Assembly: GCA_024639415.1 (NCBI GenBank)
Contig: JAHEIK010000293.1
Coordinates: 1-5,447 of the forward strand
Length of the DNA: 5,447 nucleotides
Origin: Planctomycetota bacterium
Lineage (GTDB): Bacteria; Planctomycetota; PLA2; JAEUHO01
Direction of reading: 5' to 3'
Shown: in pieces, positions 1 to 5,447 of the stretch
How positions within the stretch are numbered: the stretch's first letter is position 1
Layout: each line of letters begins with the position of its first letter
Notes under the pieces: model-generated
Databases searched by the model: none
What the model saw: the letters and a program-made list of their open reading frames with translations, nothing else
What the model was told of the DNA's origin: nothing
Made by a program: the position numbers and the translations under genes

Positions 1-797
1 GGGCGCTGCGCGACCAAGCGGCACGCGAAGGCCTCAGGCGGCGCGGCGAGTTCGAGACCCGCGTCACGCAGGGCCGCGACCTCGGCGTGCCCGACGAAGA
101 GCAAGCCCCCGGGACGCAGCATCTCACGCAGCCTGCGCAACAGGCGCTGACGCGCCTCGGGCACGAGGTAGATCAACAGGTTGCGGCAGAACAGCGCGTC
201 GTAGGACGGTGCGTCGACGCCGAAGCCCTGGTCCAGCGCGTTGGCCTGCGCGTAGCGGACGCGCTCACGGATCTGCGACGTGAGCTCGTAGCCATCCTCC
301 CGCTGCGTGAACCAGCGCGACCGAACGGCCTCCGGCAGACGCTCCACCCGGCCCGGTCGATACGTGCCGCGGCGCGCGTACGCAATCGCGCGCTCGCTCA
401 CATCCGTGGCGTCGACGTGCACCCGATCCAGGTCGAGTCCGGCGTCGAGCAGCGCCATGACGATCGAGGACGGCTCCTCTCCGGTGGAGCTGGCGACACA
501 GTGCACGCGGAACGTGTGTTCGGCGTCGGCGTGCAGCCGGGCTTGCGCCTCGCGCACGATGAGGTCGAACGACGCCGGATAGCGGAAGAAGCTCGTCTCG
601 TGGACCATCACCGCCATGGCCAGCCGCTCGAACTCGGCGAGGTCCACGTCGAGTCGATCGGCATAGTGCGCCTCGTCCTCGAGCTCGAGCGCGCTCATGC
701 GGCGCCGTACCGCGGCCGCGAGACCGATGCGGCTGAGCGCCTCCGGGTCGAGCCCGAGCAGCGTCGTGAGTCGTTCCTGGATGCGGCCGTGTGTCAT
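1..797 (-). CDS. cheR: CheR-family chemoreceptor glutamate methyltransferase (WspC-like), C-terminally cut by the window edge
   Basis: This protein should transfer methyl groups from S-adenosylmethionine to glutamates of the chemoreceptor encoded two genes upstream, setting its adaptation level in the cytoplasm. The frame is open for 265 codons and leaves the window at coordinate 1. Residues 1-65 form the helical N-terminal CheR domain. The family motif ETSFFR is at 67-72, the SAM-binding loop ASSTGEEPSS at 102-111, the acidic DATD at 129-132, YDALFCRNLLIYL at 199-211, and LRPGGLLFVGHAE at 227-239. The usual CSTGEEPYS loop is slightly altered here (SSTGEEPSS). The ATG at 797 overlaps the TGA of the CheW gene (ATGA), and GAGGGG lies five bases upstream, so translation is probably coupled. 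A compact CheR would end near residue 270-290, whereas WspC proteins continue into TPR repeats; the window cannot tell which. The methyltransferase call is secure; the Wsp assignment is inference from gene order. Confidence 0.93.
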   Translation of the reverse strand, partial: MTHGRIQERLTTLLGLDPEALSRIGLAAAVRRRMSALELEDEAHYADRLDVDLAEFERLAMAVMVHETSFFRYPASFDLIVREAQARLHADAEHTFRVHCVASSTGEEPSSIVMALLDAGLDLDRVHVDATDVSERAIAYARRGTYRPGRVERLPEAVRSRWFTQREDGYELTSQIRERVRYAQANALDQGFGVDAPSYDALFCRNLLIYLVPEARQRLLRRLREMLRPGGLLFVGHAEVAALRDAGLELAAPPEAFACRLVAQR

Positions 798-1285
798 CCG
801 GACCCCTCGACCGCCTTCCGACGGAGCGAAGCCAGCACGTCGGCGGGCACGAGTTCGTCGACTTCGACCAACTGCACGAGTCCGTCACCGTCACGCAGGA
901 TGCGCCCCAGCCCGCCGAAGCCGTCCGTCGCCGGGCCGGGATGGCTCCCCGGTGCGTCGGGGTCGAGCGTGGTGACGCGCGTCACGTCCTCGGCCAGCAC
1001 ACCGAGGTACTCGGTGTGCTCGGCCTGCTCCCCCCAGCGACGACCGGTGCGCGTGAGATCGCAGACGAGGATCCGGTTGGAGAGCTTGGAAGGGCAGTCG
1101 CCCCGGCCGAAGAGGCGGCACAGGTCGAGCACGGGGACGACGGTGCCGCGGTACTCGATCACGCCGGTCATGGCTTCCGGCGCGCCCGGCACGGGACGCG
1201 CAGGAATGCCCGGAACGACCTCGGCGACCGACGACGTGTCGATCGCGAAGCGCTCCGGGCCGACGTGGAAGACCACCGCTTGCAT
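794..1285 (-). CDS. cheW: CheW-domain coupling protein (WspB-like)
   Basis: A 163-residue CheW-like protein, expected to link the chemoreceptor to a CheA histidine kinase in a membrane-associated array. The N-terminal strand QAVVFHVGPERFAID (2-16) is followed by SVAEVVPGIPARPVPGAP (19-36). The family hallmark GVIEYRGTVVPVLDL is at 41-55, including the Arg-Gly pair 46-47 that in CheW contributes to receptor/kinase contacts. The C-terminal segment GLVQLVEVDELV resembles, from memory, WspB proteins more than the enteric CheW. A Gly/Pro/Asp-rich stretch (about residues 108-128) is probably a surface loop. The ATG at 1285 is preceded by GGAG at 1291-1294, five bases away, which supports this start. 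It lies 15 bp after the receptor stop and overlaps the CheR start by ATGA, so the three genes are almost certainly one transcript. The domain is clear; which chemosensory system it serves is inference. Confidence 0.93.
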   Translation of the reverse strand: MQAVVFHVGPERFAIDTSSVAEVVPGIPARPVPGAPEAMTGVIEYRGTVVPVLDLCRLFGRGDCPSKLSNRILVCDLTRTGRRWGEQAEHTEYLGVLAEDVTRVTTLDPDAPGSHPGPATDGFGGLGRILRDGDGLVQLVEVDELVPADVLASLRRKAVEGSG

Positions 1286-1300
1286 GCTTGCTCCGTCCGC

Positions 1301-2488
1301 CTAGGCCTCGAGGCGGAACTTGCCGATCTCGCCATTCAGCGTGCTGGCCGCGCCGCGGAGGTCCTCCGCAACGGACGTCACCTCGCGCAGCGACGTGACC
1401 GCCTGCTGCACCGTGTCGTTGAGCGAGCGCATGGCTTCGTTGATCTGATCGGCGCCTGTGGCCTGGCTCTTCATGCCCTCCCCTACGGAGTCGAAGCGCC
1501 GTGTGAGGCGCTCGACCTCGGCGATGATCGATCCGAGTTGCGTGCCGACTTCTCCGACAACGCGCACGCTGCGGCGGACGTGGTCGGCGAACTTGTCCAT
1601 CTCCATGACGCCGGCCGAGACCGACGTCTGCATCTCCTGCACGGTCTGCTCGATGTCGAGCGTCGCCGAGGCCGTCTGGTCGGCGAGACGACGGATCTCT
1701 TGCGCGACGACGAGGAAGCCCCGCCCGTACTCGCCGGCCTTCTCGGCTTCGATGGCCGCATTGACGGAGAGCAGGTTCGTCTGATCGGCGACCTTCGTTA
1801 TCGTCGTGACGACGGACGTGATGTCGCCGGCCTTCTCGTTGATGATCGAGAGCTTGCCGGAAATGGAAGAGCTGCTGTCGGTCAGCTGCGCCATCGTCGC
1901 CTCCATCGTCTCGAGCCGGTCGCGACCGGTATCGGCGAGCGAAGCGGACGTGCGCGCGATCTCCTGCACGTCGTCGATGGTCTTCATCAACTCGGTGCCC
2001 GTGGCAGAGATCTGCTGGACGGAAGCGGCGATCTGGTTCGTCGACGAACCGAAGGCATTGACCGTGGCCTCTTGCTCGCGGCTCGTGGCCGCCATCTCGG
2101 TGGAGGTCGACGTGAGCTGCACGCTCGACTTGCGCACGGCGTTGACCAGCCCGGCGATCTTCTCGACGAACTGATTGAACGAGGCGGCGATCGCGCCGAC
2201 CTCACCGTCCGAGTCGACTTCGATGCGATCGGTCAGATCGCCATCCGCCTCCGCCAGCTCCCCGAGGCGGACCCGCAGCATGTCGAGGCTCTGGATCAGC
2301 GGGCGCACCAGCACGAACTGCCCGACAACGAGGATCAGGGCCAGCAGGCCTGCGCCCACCCAGAGAGCCGTGGAGGGATCGATGGCGACGACCTGCGTAG
2401 CCGCCGCGAGCAGGATCAGCAGTCCTAGAAAGAGGATCCCGTGAAGAAGCCGGAAGCTCTGTCTGAAGCCCAGGTTGCGGATCTTCAT
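1301..2488 (-). CDS. Methyl-accepting chemotaxis protein with HAMP domain and no periplasmic sensor domain (WspA-like position)
   Basis: A 395-residue chemoreceptor. Two hydrophobic helices (about residues 14-35 and 42-61) are separated by only about six residues, so there is no room for a periplasmic ligand-binding domain. A HAMP-like segment follows (about 62-115, with ADGDLTDRIEVDSDGEVGAI at 81-100). The rest is a long signalling coiled coil whose hairpin tip is unmistakable: ADQTNLLSVNAAIEAEKAGE at 234-253, then YGRGFLVVAQEIRRLADQTA. This tip binds CheW and CheA. The C-terminus (EIGKFRLEA) carries no NWETF-type CheR-docking pentapeptide. The ATG at 2488 is chosen because AAGGGAGAGG lies six bases upstream and the protein then begins directly with a short basic leader and TM1. 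The frame stays open further upstream, but there it is antisense-like, Arg/Ser-rich shadow sequence inside the reductase gene. It is first in an apparent operon with CheW and CheR. Its input may be the membrane itself or another protein; the sequence does not say. Confidence 0.95.
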   Translation of the reverse strand: MKIRNLGFRQSFRLLHGILFLGLLILLAAATQVVAIDPSTALWVGAGLLALILVVGQFVLVRPLIQSLDMLRVRLGELAEADGDLTDRIEVDSDGEVGAIAASFNQFVEKIAGLVNAVRKSSVQLTSTSTEMAATSREQEATVNAFGSSTNQIAASVQQISATGTELMKTIDDVQEIARTSASLADTGRDRLETMEATMAQLTDSSSSISGKLSIINEKAGDITSVVTTITKVADQTNLLSVNAAIEAEKAGEYGRGFLVVAQEIRRLADQTASATLDIEQTVQEMQTSVSAGVMEMDKFADHVRRSVRVVGEVGTQLGSIIAEVERLTRRFDSVGEGMKSQATGADQINEAMRSLNDTVQQAVTSLREVTSVAEDLRGAASTLNGEIGKFRLEA

Positions 2489-2494
2489 GGCATG

Positions 2495-2504
2495 CCTCTC
2501 CCTT
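2495..2504 (-). promoter_or_regulatory. Strong ribosome binding site for the chemoreceptor
   Basis: Read on the minus strand this is AAGGGAGAGG, six bases before the ATG at 2488. It is the best Shine-Dalgarno match seen at a start in this window. It fixes the receptor start against the upstream in-frame extension. A second ATG at 2493 is out of frame with the receptor. Confidence 0.7.
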
Positions 2505-2527
2505 CGCCCAGAGTGACGCGGGAGTGT

Positions 2528-2543
2528 AGCAACCCAGGTGTCA
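2528..2543 (-). promoter_or_regulatory. Candidate sigma-54-type (-24/-12) promoter for the chemosensory operon
   Basis: The minus strand reads TGACAC, a five-base spacer CTGGG, then TTGCT. The sigma-54 consensus is TGGCAC-N5-TTGCW, so the spacing and all but one base fit. The exception is A in place of the second G of the near-invariant GG, which could abolish function. The TGA of the element is also the stop codon of the upstream reductase. A start site about 12 bases after the GC element would fall near 2517, giving a leader of about 29 nt that still contains the ribosome binding site. The upstream bases give no convincing sigma-70 alternative: CTGACA and TACACT are present but only about 10 bp apart. 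Chance match is a real possibility. Confidence 0.3.
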
Positions 2544-3395
2544 GGTCGTGGGTTCTGAGGGCGTATCTGTTGGCTTGCGGCGAACGACCCGGGCGACGTC
2601 GCCTTCGACCATCGCCTGCGGCAGGGTCCAGCCGCCGTCCGCCAGCCAGACGGCGCCCGTGACCCAGGGGGTCGCGTCGCTCGCCAGCAGGCAGACCAAC
2701 TCCCCAACCTCCTCGGCCGTGCCGAAGCGGCCGAGGGGGATCTGGCCAAGCACCTGCTGCTCCATCTCCTCGCTGGGCCACAGACGATCGGCCGCGCCCT
2801 TGGAGACGAAGGGGCCCGGCGAGACCGCATTCACGCGGATGCCGAACTGCGCCCACTCCGAGGCCAGCGAGCGGGTCATGGCTTCCACGCCCGCCTTGGC
2901 ACACGCGGAATGCACGACGCCGGGCTTGCCCGTGGAGGCGTACGGCGCGGAGATGTTGACGATGGTCCCGCCGCCCTCGCGCATGCGGCGGCCGACCTCG
3001 CGCGAGACGTAGAACACGCCGTTCAGCGCGATGTCGATGACCGCCTTGAAGCCCTTGGGTGCGAGCAGCATGGCGGGGCGCACGAAGTTGCCGGCGGCGT
3101 TGTTGATCAGGACGTCGATGCGACCGAAGCGCTCGCACGCCTCGCGCACGACGCGCTTGACGTCGCCGGGCTCGCGCACGTCGAGCTGCGCACTCATGAC
3201 CTCGAAGCCCTCGGACGTGCCGCGGGCGAGGAGTTCTTCGTGGTGCTCGAGGCTGCGGCTGGCGCACACGACGTTGGCGCCAAGCCGTCCCATGCGCGTG
3301 GCCACGGCGAGGCCGAGCCCCGTGCCGCCACCGGTCACGAAGGCTGTCTTGTTTGCGAAGGAGCCGGGCCTGAGGAGGTGGGACGCATCACTCAT
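2541..3395 (-). CDS. SDR-family oxidoreductase, 2,4-dienoyl-CoA reductase (DECR) type
   Basis: A 284-residue short-chain dehydrogenase. The Rossmann fold is marked by TGGGTGLG (21-28) for the cofactor, ASRS (45-48) typical of NADP preference, LDV (71-73) and NNAAGNF (98-104). The active site departs from classical SDRs: the usual YxxxK tyrosine is Ser163 in SACAK (163-167), while Tyr152 sits in SAPYASTG and Asn125 in DIALNG. This Asn/Tyr/Ser/Lys set is what I recall for mitochondrial DECR1, which also has NNAAGNF and an SxxxK motif. The likely reaction is NADPH-dependent reduction of 2,4-dienoyl-CoA in beta-oxidation of unsaturated fatty acids; substrate is inferred. The last ~15 residues (RRKPTDTPSEPTT) look like a disordered tail. 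The ATG at 3395 puts the Rossmann glycine motif at the usual distance. An upstream TTG (3470) would add 25 residues encoded partly by a repeat arm and is disfavoured. The ribosome binding site is weak. The neighbours are functionally unrelated. Confidence 0.93.
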   Translation of the reverse strand: MSDASHLLRPGSFANKTAFVTGGGTGLGLAVATRMGRLGANVVCASRSLEHHEELLARGTSEGFEVMSAQLDVREPGDVKRVVREACERFGRIDVLINNAAGNFVRPAMLLAPKGFKAVIDIALNGVFYVSREVGRRMREGGGTIVNISAPYASTGKPGVVHSACAKAGVEAMTRSLASEWAQFGIRVNAVSPGPFVSKGAADRLWPSEEMEQQVLGQIPLGRFGTAEEVGELVCLLASDATPWVTGAVWLADGGWTLPQAMVEGDVARVVRRKPTDTPSEPTT

Positions 3396-3450
3396 GGCGC
3401 TGAGCGTAACCGAACAGCACGGCACCCTCGCGATCGTCCGTGATGCCCGG

Positions 3451-3616
3451 CAAGACGCGAAGGTGGGCAAAGACGCGAAGTCGGAGGCAAGCCACCGGCG
3501 AGCTCAACTCGACGTCGGGCTGCACGCGCACGCCGCTTGCGTCCGGCTCGCCCACCTGCACCGGTCGCACGGCGCCTGCGTCTTCCTTTGCGTTCTTTGC
3601 TCTGCTTTGCGTCTTG
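3451..3616. repeat. Imperfect inverted-repeat element filling the gap between lipoprotein and reductase genes
   Basis: The left arm 3451-3480 and the reverse complement of the right arm 3586-3616 align with 25 identities over 30 positions and one inserted base, both beginning CAAGACGC. Inside the left arm, AAGACGCGAAG occurs twice without mismatch (3452-3462 and 3470-3480). The right arm has CTTTGCGT twice (3586-3593 and 3605-3612). The 105-nt interior contains further self-complementarity, GGCGAGC at 3497-3503 with GCTCGCC at 3546-3552, and the palindrome CGACGTCG at 3510-3517. The arms resemble the AAGACGCAAAG/CTTTGCGTCTT type of sequence seen in dispersed intergenic palindromes of many bacteria; that comparison is from memory. 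No credible gene lies here. It could be a dispersed repeat, a non-autonomous mobile element or a structured transcript. Confidence 0.65.
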
Positions 3617-3629
3617 TGGTTCCCCTGAA

Positions 3630-3650
3630 GTAGGGCCCGTAGGCCCCTAC
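3630..3650 (-). terminator. Stem-loop at the end of the lipoprotein gene, possible terminator
   Basis: On the minus strand GTAGGG and CCCTAC pair over six base pairs. After one G-G mismatch, CC and GG pair again around a TAC loop, giving eight pairs in 21 nt. The hairpin includes the lipoprotein TAG stop codon. The following bases are TTCAGGGG, so there is no U-tract and intrinsic termination would be weak. It may instead mark the 3' end or protect it. Confidence 0.35.
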
Positions 3651-4372
3651 CGGAGCGGAACCACCTGGTCGTTGGTGATCAGCAGGCTGCGCAGTCCCTG
3701 CTCGCGCAGGATGTTCCCGCGAACCTCGGCCACGAACTGCACGTCGCCACGCGCCATGATCTGCAGGTCGTCCCGACCGTCCGTGCGTGTGCGCAAGGTC
3801 ACGCGCGCGCCCTCCAGCGTCAGCTCACCCAGCGTGAGCCGCGCATCCCCCACCGCCTGGCGCCGGCCGGCGATGCGTACGTCCACATGCTCACCCCGCA
3901 CGCGCGCCCGGCCCGCCAGGGCCGGCGGGACGTGCAGCGTGATCTTCTGTGCGACGATGCGCGTCGGGTAGTCGACGAAGTGGTCGCGCGCCAGGTGCGC
4001 GTGGCTCTTGCCCACCCGCTTGCCGACGGGGCGGGCCTCCGCGCGCGCCCGCCGGCGCGGGATGGCCAGCTTGGGCGCCGTGGACTCGACCTCCACGATC
4101 GCGGGCTGAAGCAGTGCAGGCTCCTCCGCCGGGGCGATCTCCAGCGGCTCGCGCGTGAGCGGCTCGAGCGGGCTCTCGAAGCCGCCGTTCGCCACGCGCC
4201 ACGGACCGCCGATCTCCTCCTCCTCGGCGACCGGCCGCCACGGGCCGTCGTCCGTGACCACGCGCACATCACCGGCGCGGATCAGGGGCGCACCCGTGCG
4301 GCGCTGCGTCGCGCAGCCCACGAGCAAGGAAGCCGTGAGCACGGAGATCAGGACGTGGACGACGACACGCAT
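3647..4372 (-). CDS. Putative lipoprotein of unknown family, encoded directly after the secretin
   Basis: I do not recognise this 241-residue protein. It opens with a short lipoprotein signal: an Arg, a hydrophobic helix (3-18) and the lipobox LLVGC with the lipidated cysteine at 20. Residues 21-100 are Pro/Glu-rich and probably unstructured, with GPWR occurring twice (43-46 and 56-59). A basic patch follows (PRRRARAEARPVGKRVGK, 105-122). The C-terminal part (about 138-241) alternates hydrophobic and polar residues with repeated short beta-strand-like units (VRGEHVDVRIAGR, DARLTLGELTLEGARVTLR, LQIMARGDVQFVAEV). This faintly recalls the OstA/LptA-LptC beta-jellyroll proteins, but I would not assign it. 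The ATG at 4372 is six bases beyond the secretin stop with no good Shine-Dalgarno, suggesting translational coupling. A role at the outer membrane alongside the secretin, perhaps pilotin-like, is inference from position and lipidation only. Confidence 0.8.
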   Translation of the reverse strand: MRVVVHVLISVLTASLLVGCATQRRTGAPLIRAGDVRVVTDDGPWRPVAEEEEIGGPWRVANGGFESPLEPLTREPLEIAPAEEPALLQPAIVEVESTAPKLAIPRRRARAEARPVGKRVGKSHAHLARDHFVDYPTRIVAQKITLHVPPALAGRARVRGEHVDVRIAGRRQAVGDARLTLGELTLEGARVTLRTRTDGRDDLQIMARGDVQFVAEVRGNILREQGLRSLLITNDQVVPLR

Positions 4373-4378
4373 GCGTGG

Positions 4379-5447
4379 CTAGTCGTCTTCGAGCTGTGCG
4401 CCCCAGCCCGGAGGCTTGGGAATGCACGGCTTCGGCATCGGCAGCGGCTCACCACAGTCGGTGCCGCACTTGCCCTTCTCGCCGCGCGCCTCGAGACGTT
4501 CCAGCTCCTTGGGCGGGACCACGATCTTCAGATCGGCCGTCTTGCGCACGATGTGCGGCGTCAGGATGAAGATCAGCTCGGTCTTCTGCTTGGTCTCGCG
4601 GGTGCGCGTGAAGAGCTCGCCCAGGAACGGGATGTCACTGAAGAAGGGCGTCTTCGCCTTCTCCGTCGACGTGCGGTTCGTGTAGAGGCCACCAATGACC
4701 AGCGTCTCGCCGTCCCCGAGTGTCACCTGCGTGCTGGCCTCGCGGACCGTCTGGATGGGAGCGAAGGTGCCGCCGGTGCGCGTCGCGGCCAGGGCGTCCG
4801 CACCCTGGACGCGCGGGCTGACCTGCAGCGTGACGAACTGCTCTCCGACGTGCTTGGGCGTGACCTCGAGCTTGACGCCCGTCTTGACGTTCGTGGAGCG
4901 GAACTGCTCGTCGTTGCGGTTGGCGAAGTTGAGCGCCACGATGGGAATCGTCTCGTCGGTGCTGACCGTGGCCTTGATGCCCTGGGTCGCGATGATCGAG
5001 GGCCGCGAGAGGATCTCCGCCTTCCCGTTGATCTGCAGCGCCTGGTAGTTGAGGCTGAAGTCGCCGAAGTCCATCTGCTTCTTGCCGACGAAGCCGAAGG
5101 CGGCCGACGAGCCCTGGAACGGGAAGCCCGGGGCGAAGCCCGAGCGCAGGAACGAGGGCGGGTTCAGCGTCGCGCCCGCGCCGCGGAAGAAGGTGTTCGG
5201 GCCGTTCGCGGCCCGGTCGTGCAGATAGTCGAGACCGAACTCGAAGTTCGAGTCGTAGGTGACCTCGATCACCTTGGCCTCGATGAAGACCTGCGGCTGG
5301 GCCACGTCGAAGTACGCGATGGCGTCGAGCACCATCTCGACGGCGTCGGCCTCCCCCTCGATGAGCACCTGGTTCTGGTTCTTCTTGAGCGCTTGGAGCC
5401 TGGTGAGGCCGGGCAACTTCTCGAAGCCCATGGCCTTCACGGCCGTG
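4379..5447 (-). CDS. Secretin (GspD/PilQ superfamily) C-terminal region, N-terminus outside the window
   Basis: This is the beta-barrel-forming half of a secretin, the multimeric outer-membrane channel of type II secretion or type IV pili. The frame enters from the window edge; the GTG at 5440 is internal, since the N0/N1 domains and signal peptide must lie upstream. Numbering from that codon, an N-domain-like segment (about 10-45) leads to the hallmark QVFIEAKVIEV (50-60). ILSRPSIIATQGIKATVSTD is at 143-162, GVKLEVTPKH at 188-197, and the C-terminal signature VTLGDGETLVIGGLYTNR at 239-256. PFFSDIPFLGELFTR is at 265-279 and ELIFILTPHIV at 288-298. A 55-residue tail follows, becoming Cys/Pro-rich (cysteines 325, 329, 339). 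I cannot separate GspD from PilQ without the N-domains and neighbours. It shares an operon with the lipoprotein gene six bases downstream. Confidence 0.95.
   Translation of the reverse strand, partial: TAVKAMGFEKLPGLTRLQALKKNQNQVLIEGEADAVEMVLDAIAYFDVAQPQVFIEAKVIEVTYDSNFEFGLDYLHDRAANGPNTFFRGAGATLNPPSFLRSGFAPGFPFQGSSAAFGFVGKKQMDFGDFSLNYQALQINGKAEILSRPSIIATQGIKATVSTDETIPIVALNFANRNDEQFRSTNVKTGVKLEVTPKHVGEQFVTLQVSPRVQGADALAATRTGGTFAPIQTVREASTQVTLGDGETLVIGGLYTNRTSTEKAKTPFFSDIPFLGELFTRTRETKQKTELIFILTPHIVRKTADLKIVVPPKELERLEARGEKGKCGTDCGEPLPMPKPCIPKPPGWGAQLEDD

Noticed and set aside
87..1304. A 405-codon open frame on the plus strand
   Set aside because: It is antisense to the CheR and CheW genes and changes composition along its length. 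It is a high-GC shadow frame.
791..2428. A 545-codon open frame on the plus strand
   Set aside because: It lies antisense to the receptor and CheW genes. Its Arg/Asp/His/Leu-rich composition is the typical shadow of a GC-rich coding strand and shows no domain, whereas the minus-strand frames carry clear family motifs.
2489..2830. A 114-residue N-terminal extension of the chemoreceptor
   Set aside because: The extension overlaps the reductase gene in another frame, is Arg/Ser/Ala-rich shadow sequence, and a strong ribosome binding site sits right before the ATG at 2488.
3396..3470. A longer reductase beginning at the TTG at 3470
   Set aside because: The extra 25 residues do not belong to the SDR fold and are partly encoded by a repeat arm. 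The ATG at 3395 gives normal spacing to the TGGGTGLG motif.
3388..3570. A 60-codon minus-strand frame starting inside the repeat
   Set aside because: It overlaps the reductase start, consists largely of repeat sequence, and has no recognisable protein features.
3451..3616. A CRISPR array suggested by the repeated AAGACGCGAAG motif
   Set aside because: There are only two direct copies, 18 bp apart, with an inverted counterpart. No regular repeat-spacer pattern and no cas genes are present.
3031..3633. A 200-codon plus-strand frame
   Set aside because: It runs antisense through the reductase and then across the inverted repeat. Open frames of this length are expected by chance at this GC content.
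1..5447. tRNA, rRNA, insertion sequence or phage gene
   Set aside because: I saw no tRNA-like or rRNA-like conserved segments, and no transposase or phage protein motifs on either strand.

Overview
All supported genes in this GC-rich window lie on the minus strand, so the biological order runs from high to low coordinates. A secretin and a lipobox-bearing lipoprotein point to a diderm (Gram-negative) bacterium. I cannot place the phylum from sequence alone. A high-GC planctomycete or deltaproteobacterium-like lineage would fit, but that is a guess.

Region 1 (about 5447 to 3647) is an envelope block. It holds the C-terminal part of a secretin, the outer-membrane ring protein of type II secretion and type IV pilus systems. 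Six bases after it lies a small lipoprotein gene of unrecognised family, very probably in the same operon. A hairpin without a clear U-tract overlaps the lipoprotein stop codon.

Region 2 (3646 to 3396) is the longest non-coding stretch, 251 bp. Most of it is an imperfect inverted-repeat element (arms 3451-3480 and 3586-3616) that looks like a dispersed palindromic repeat rather than a gene.

Region 3 (3395 to 2541) encodes a short-chain dehydrogenase/reductase. Its active site (Asn125, Tyr152, Ser163, Lys167) matches the 2,4-dienoyl-CoA reductase (DECR) branch and not the classical YxxxK branch.

Region 4 (2488 to 1) is a chemosensory operon: a methyl-accepting protein with no periplasmic sensor domain, a CheW-type coupling protein, and a CheR-type methyltransferase that runs off the window. 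The CheW and CheR genes overlap in an ATGA. The order MCP-CheW-CheR matches the start of Wsp-type (wspA-wspB-wspC) surface-sensing/cyclic-di-GMP clusters. The CheA, CheB and output genes would lie beyond coordinate 1, so this assignment is inference.

I see no clearly new biological system. The most useful leads are the sensorless Wsp-like receptor, a near-consensus sigma-54-type site just upstream of it, the DECR-type reductase, the secretin's Cys/Pro-rich tail with its coupled lipoprotein, and the inverted-repeat element.
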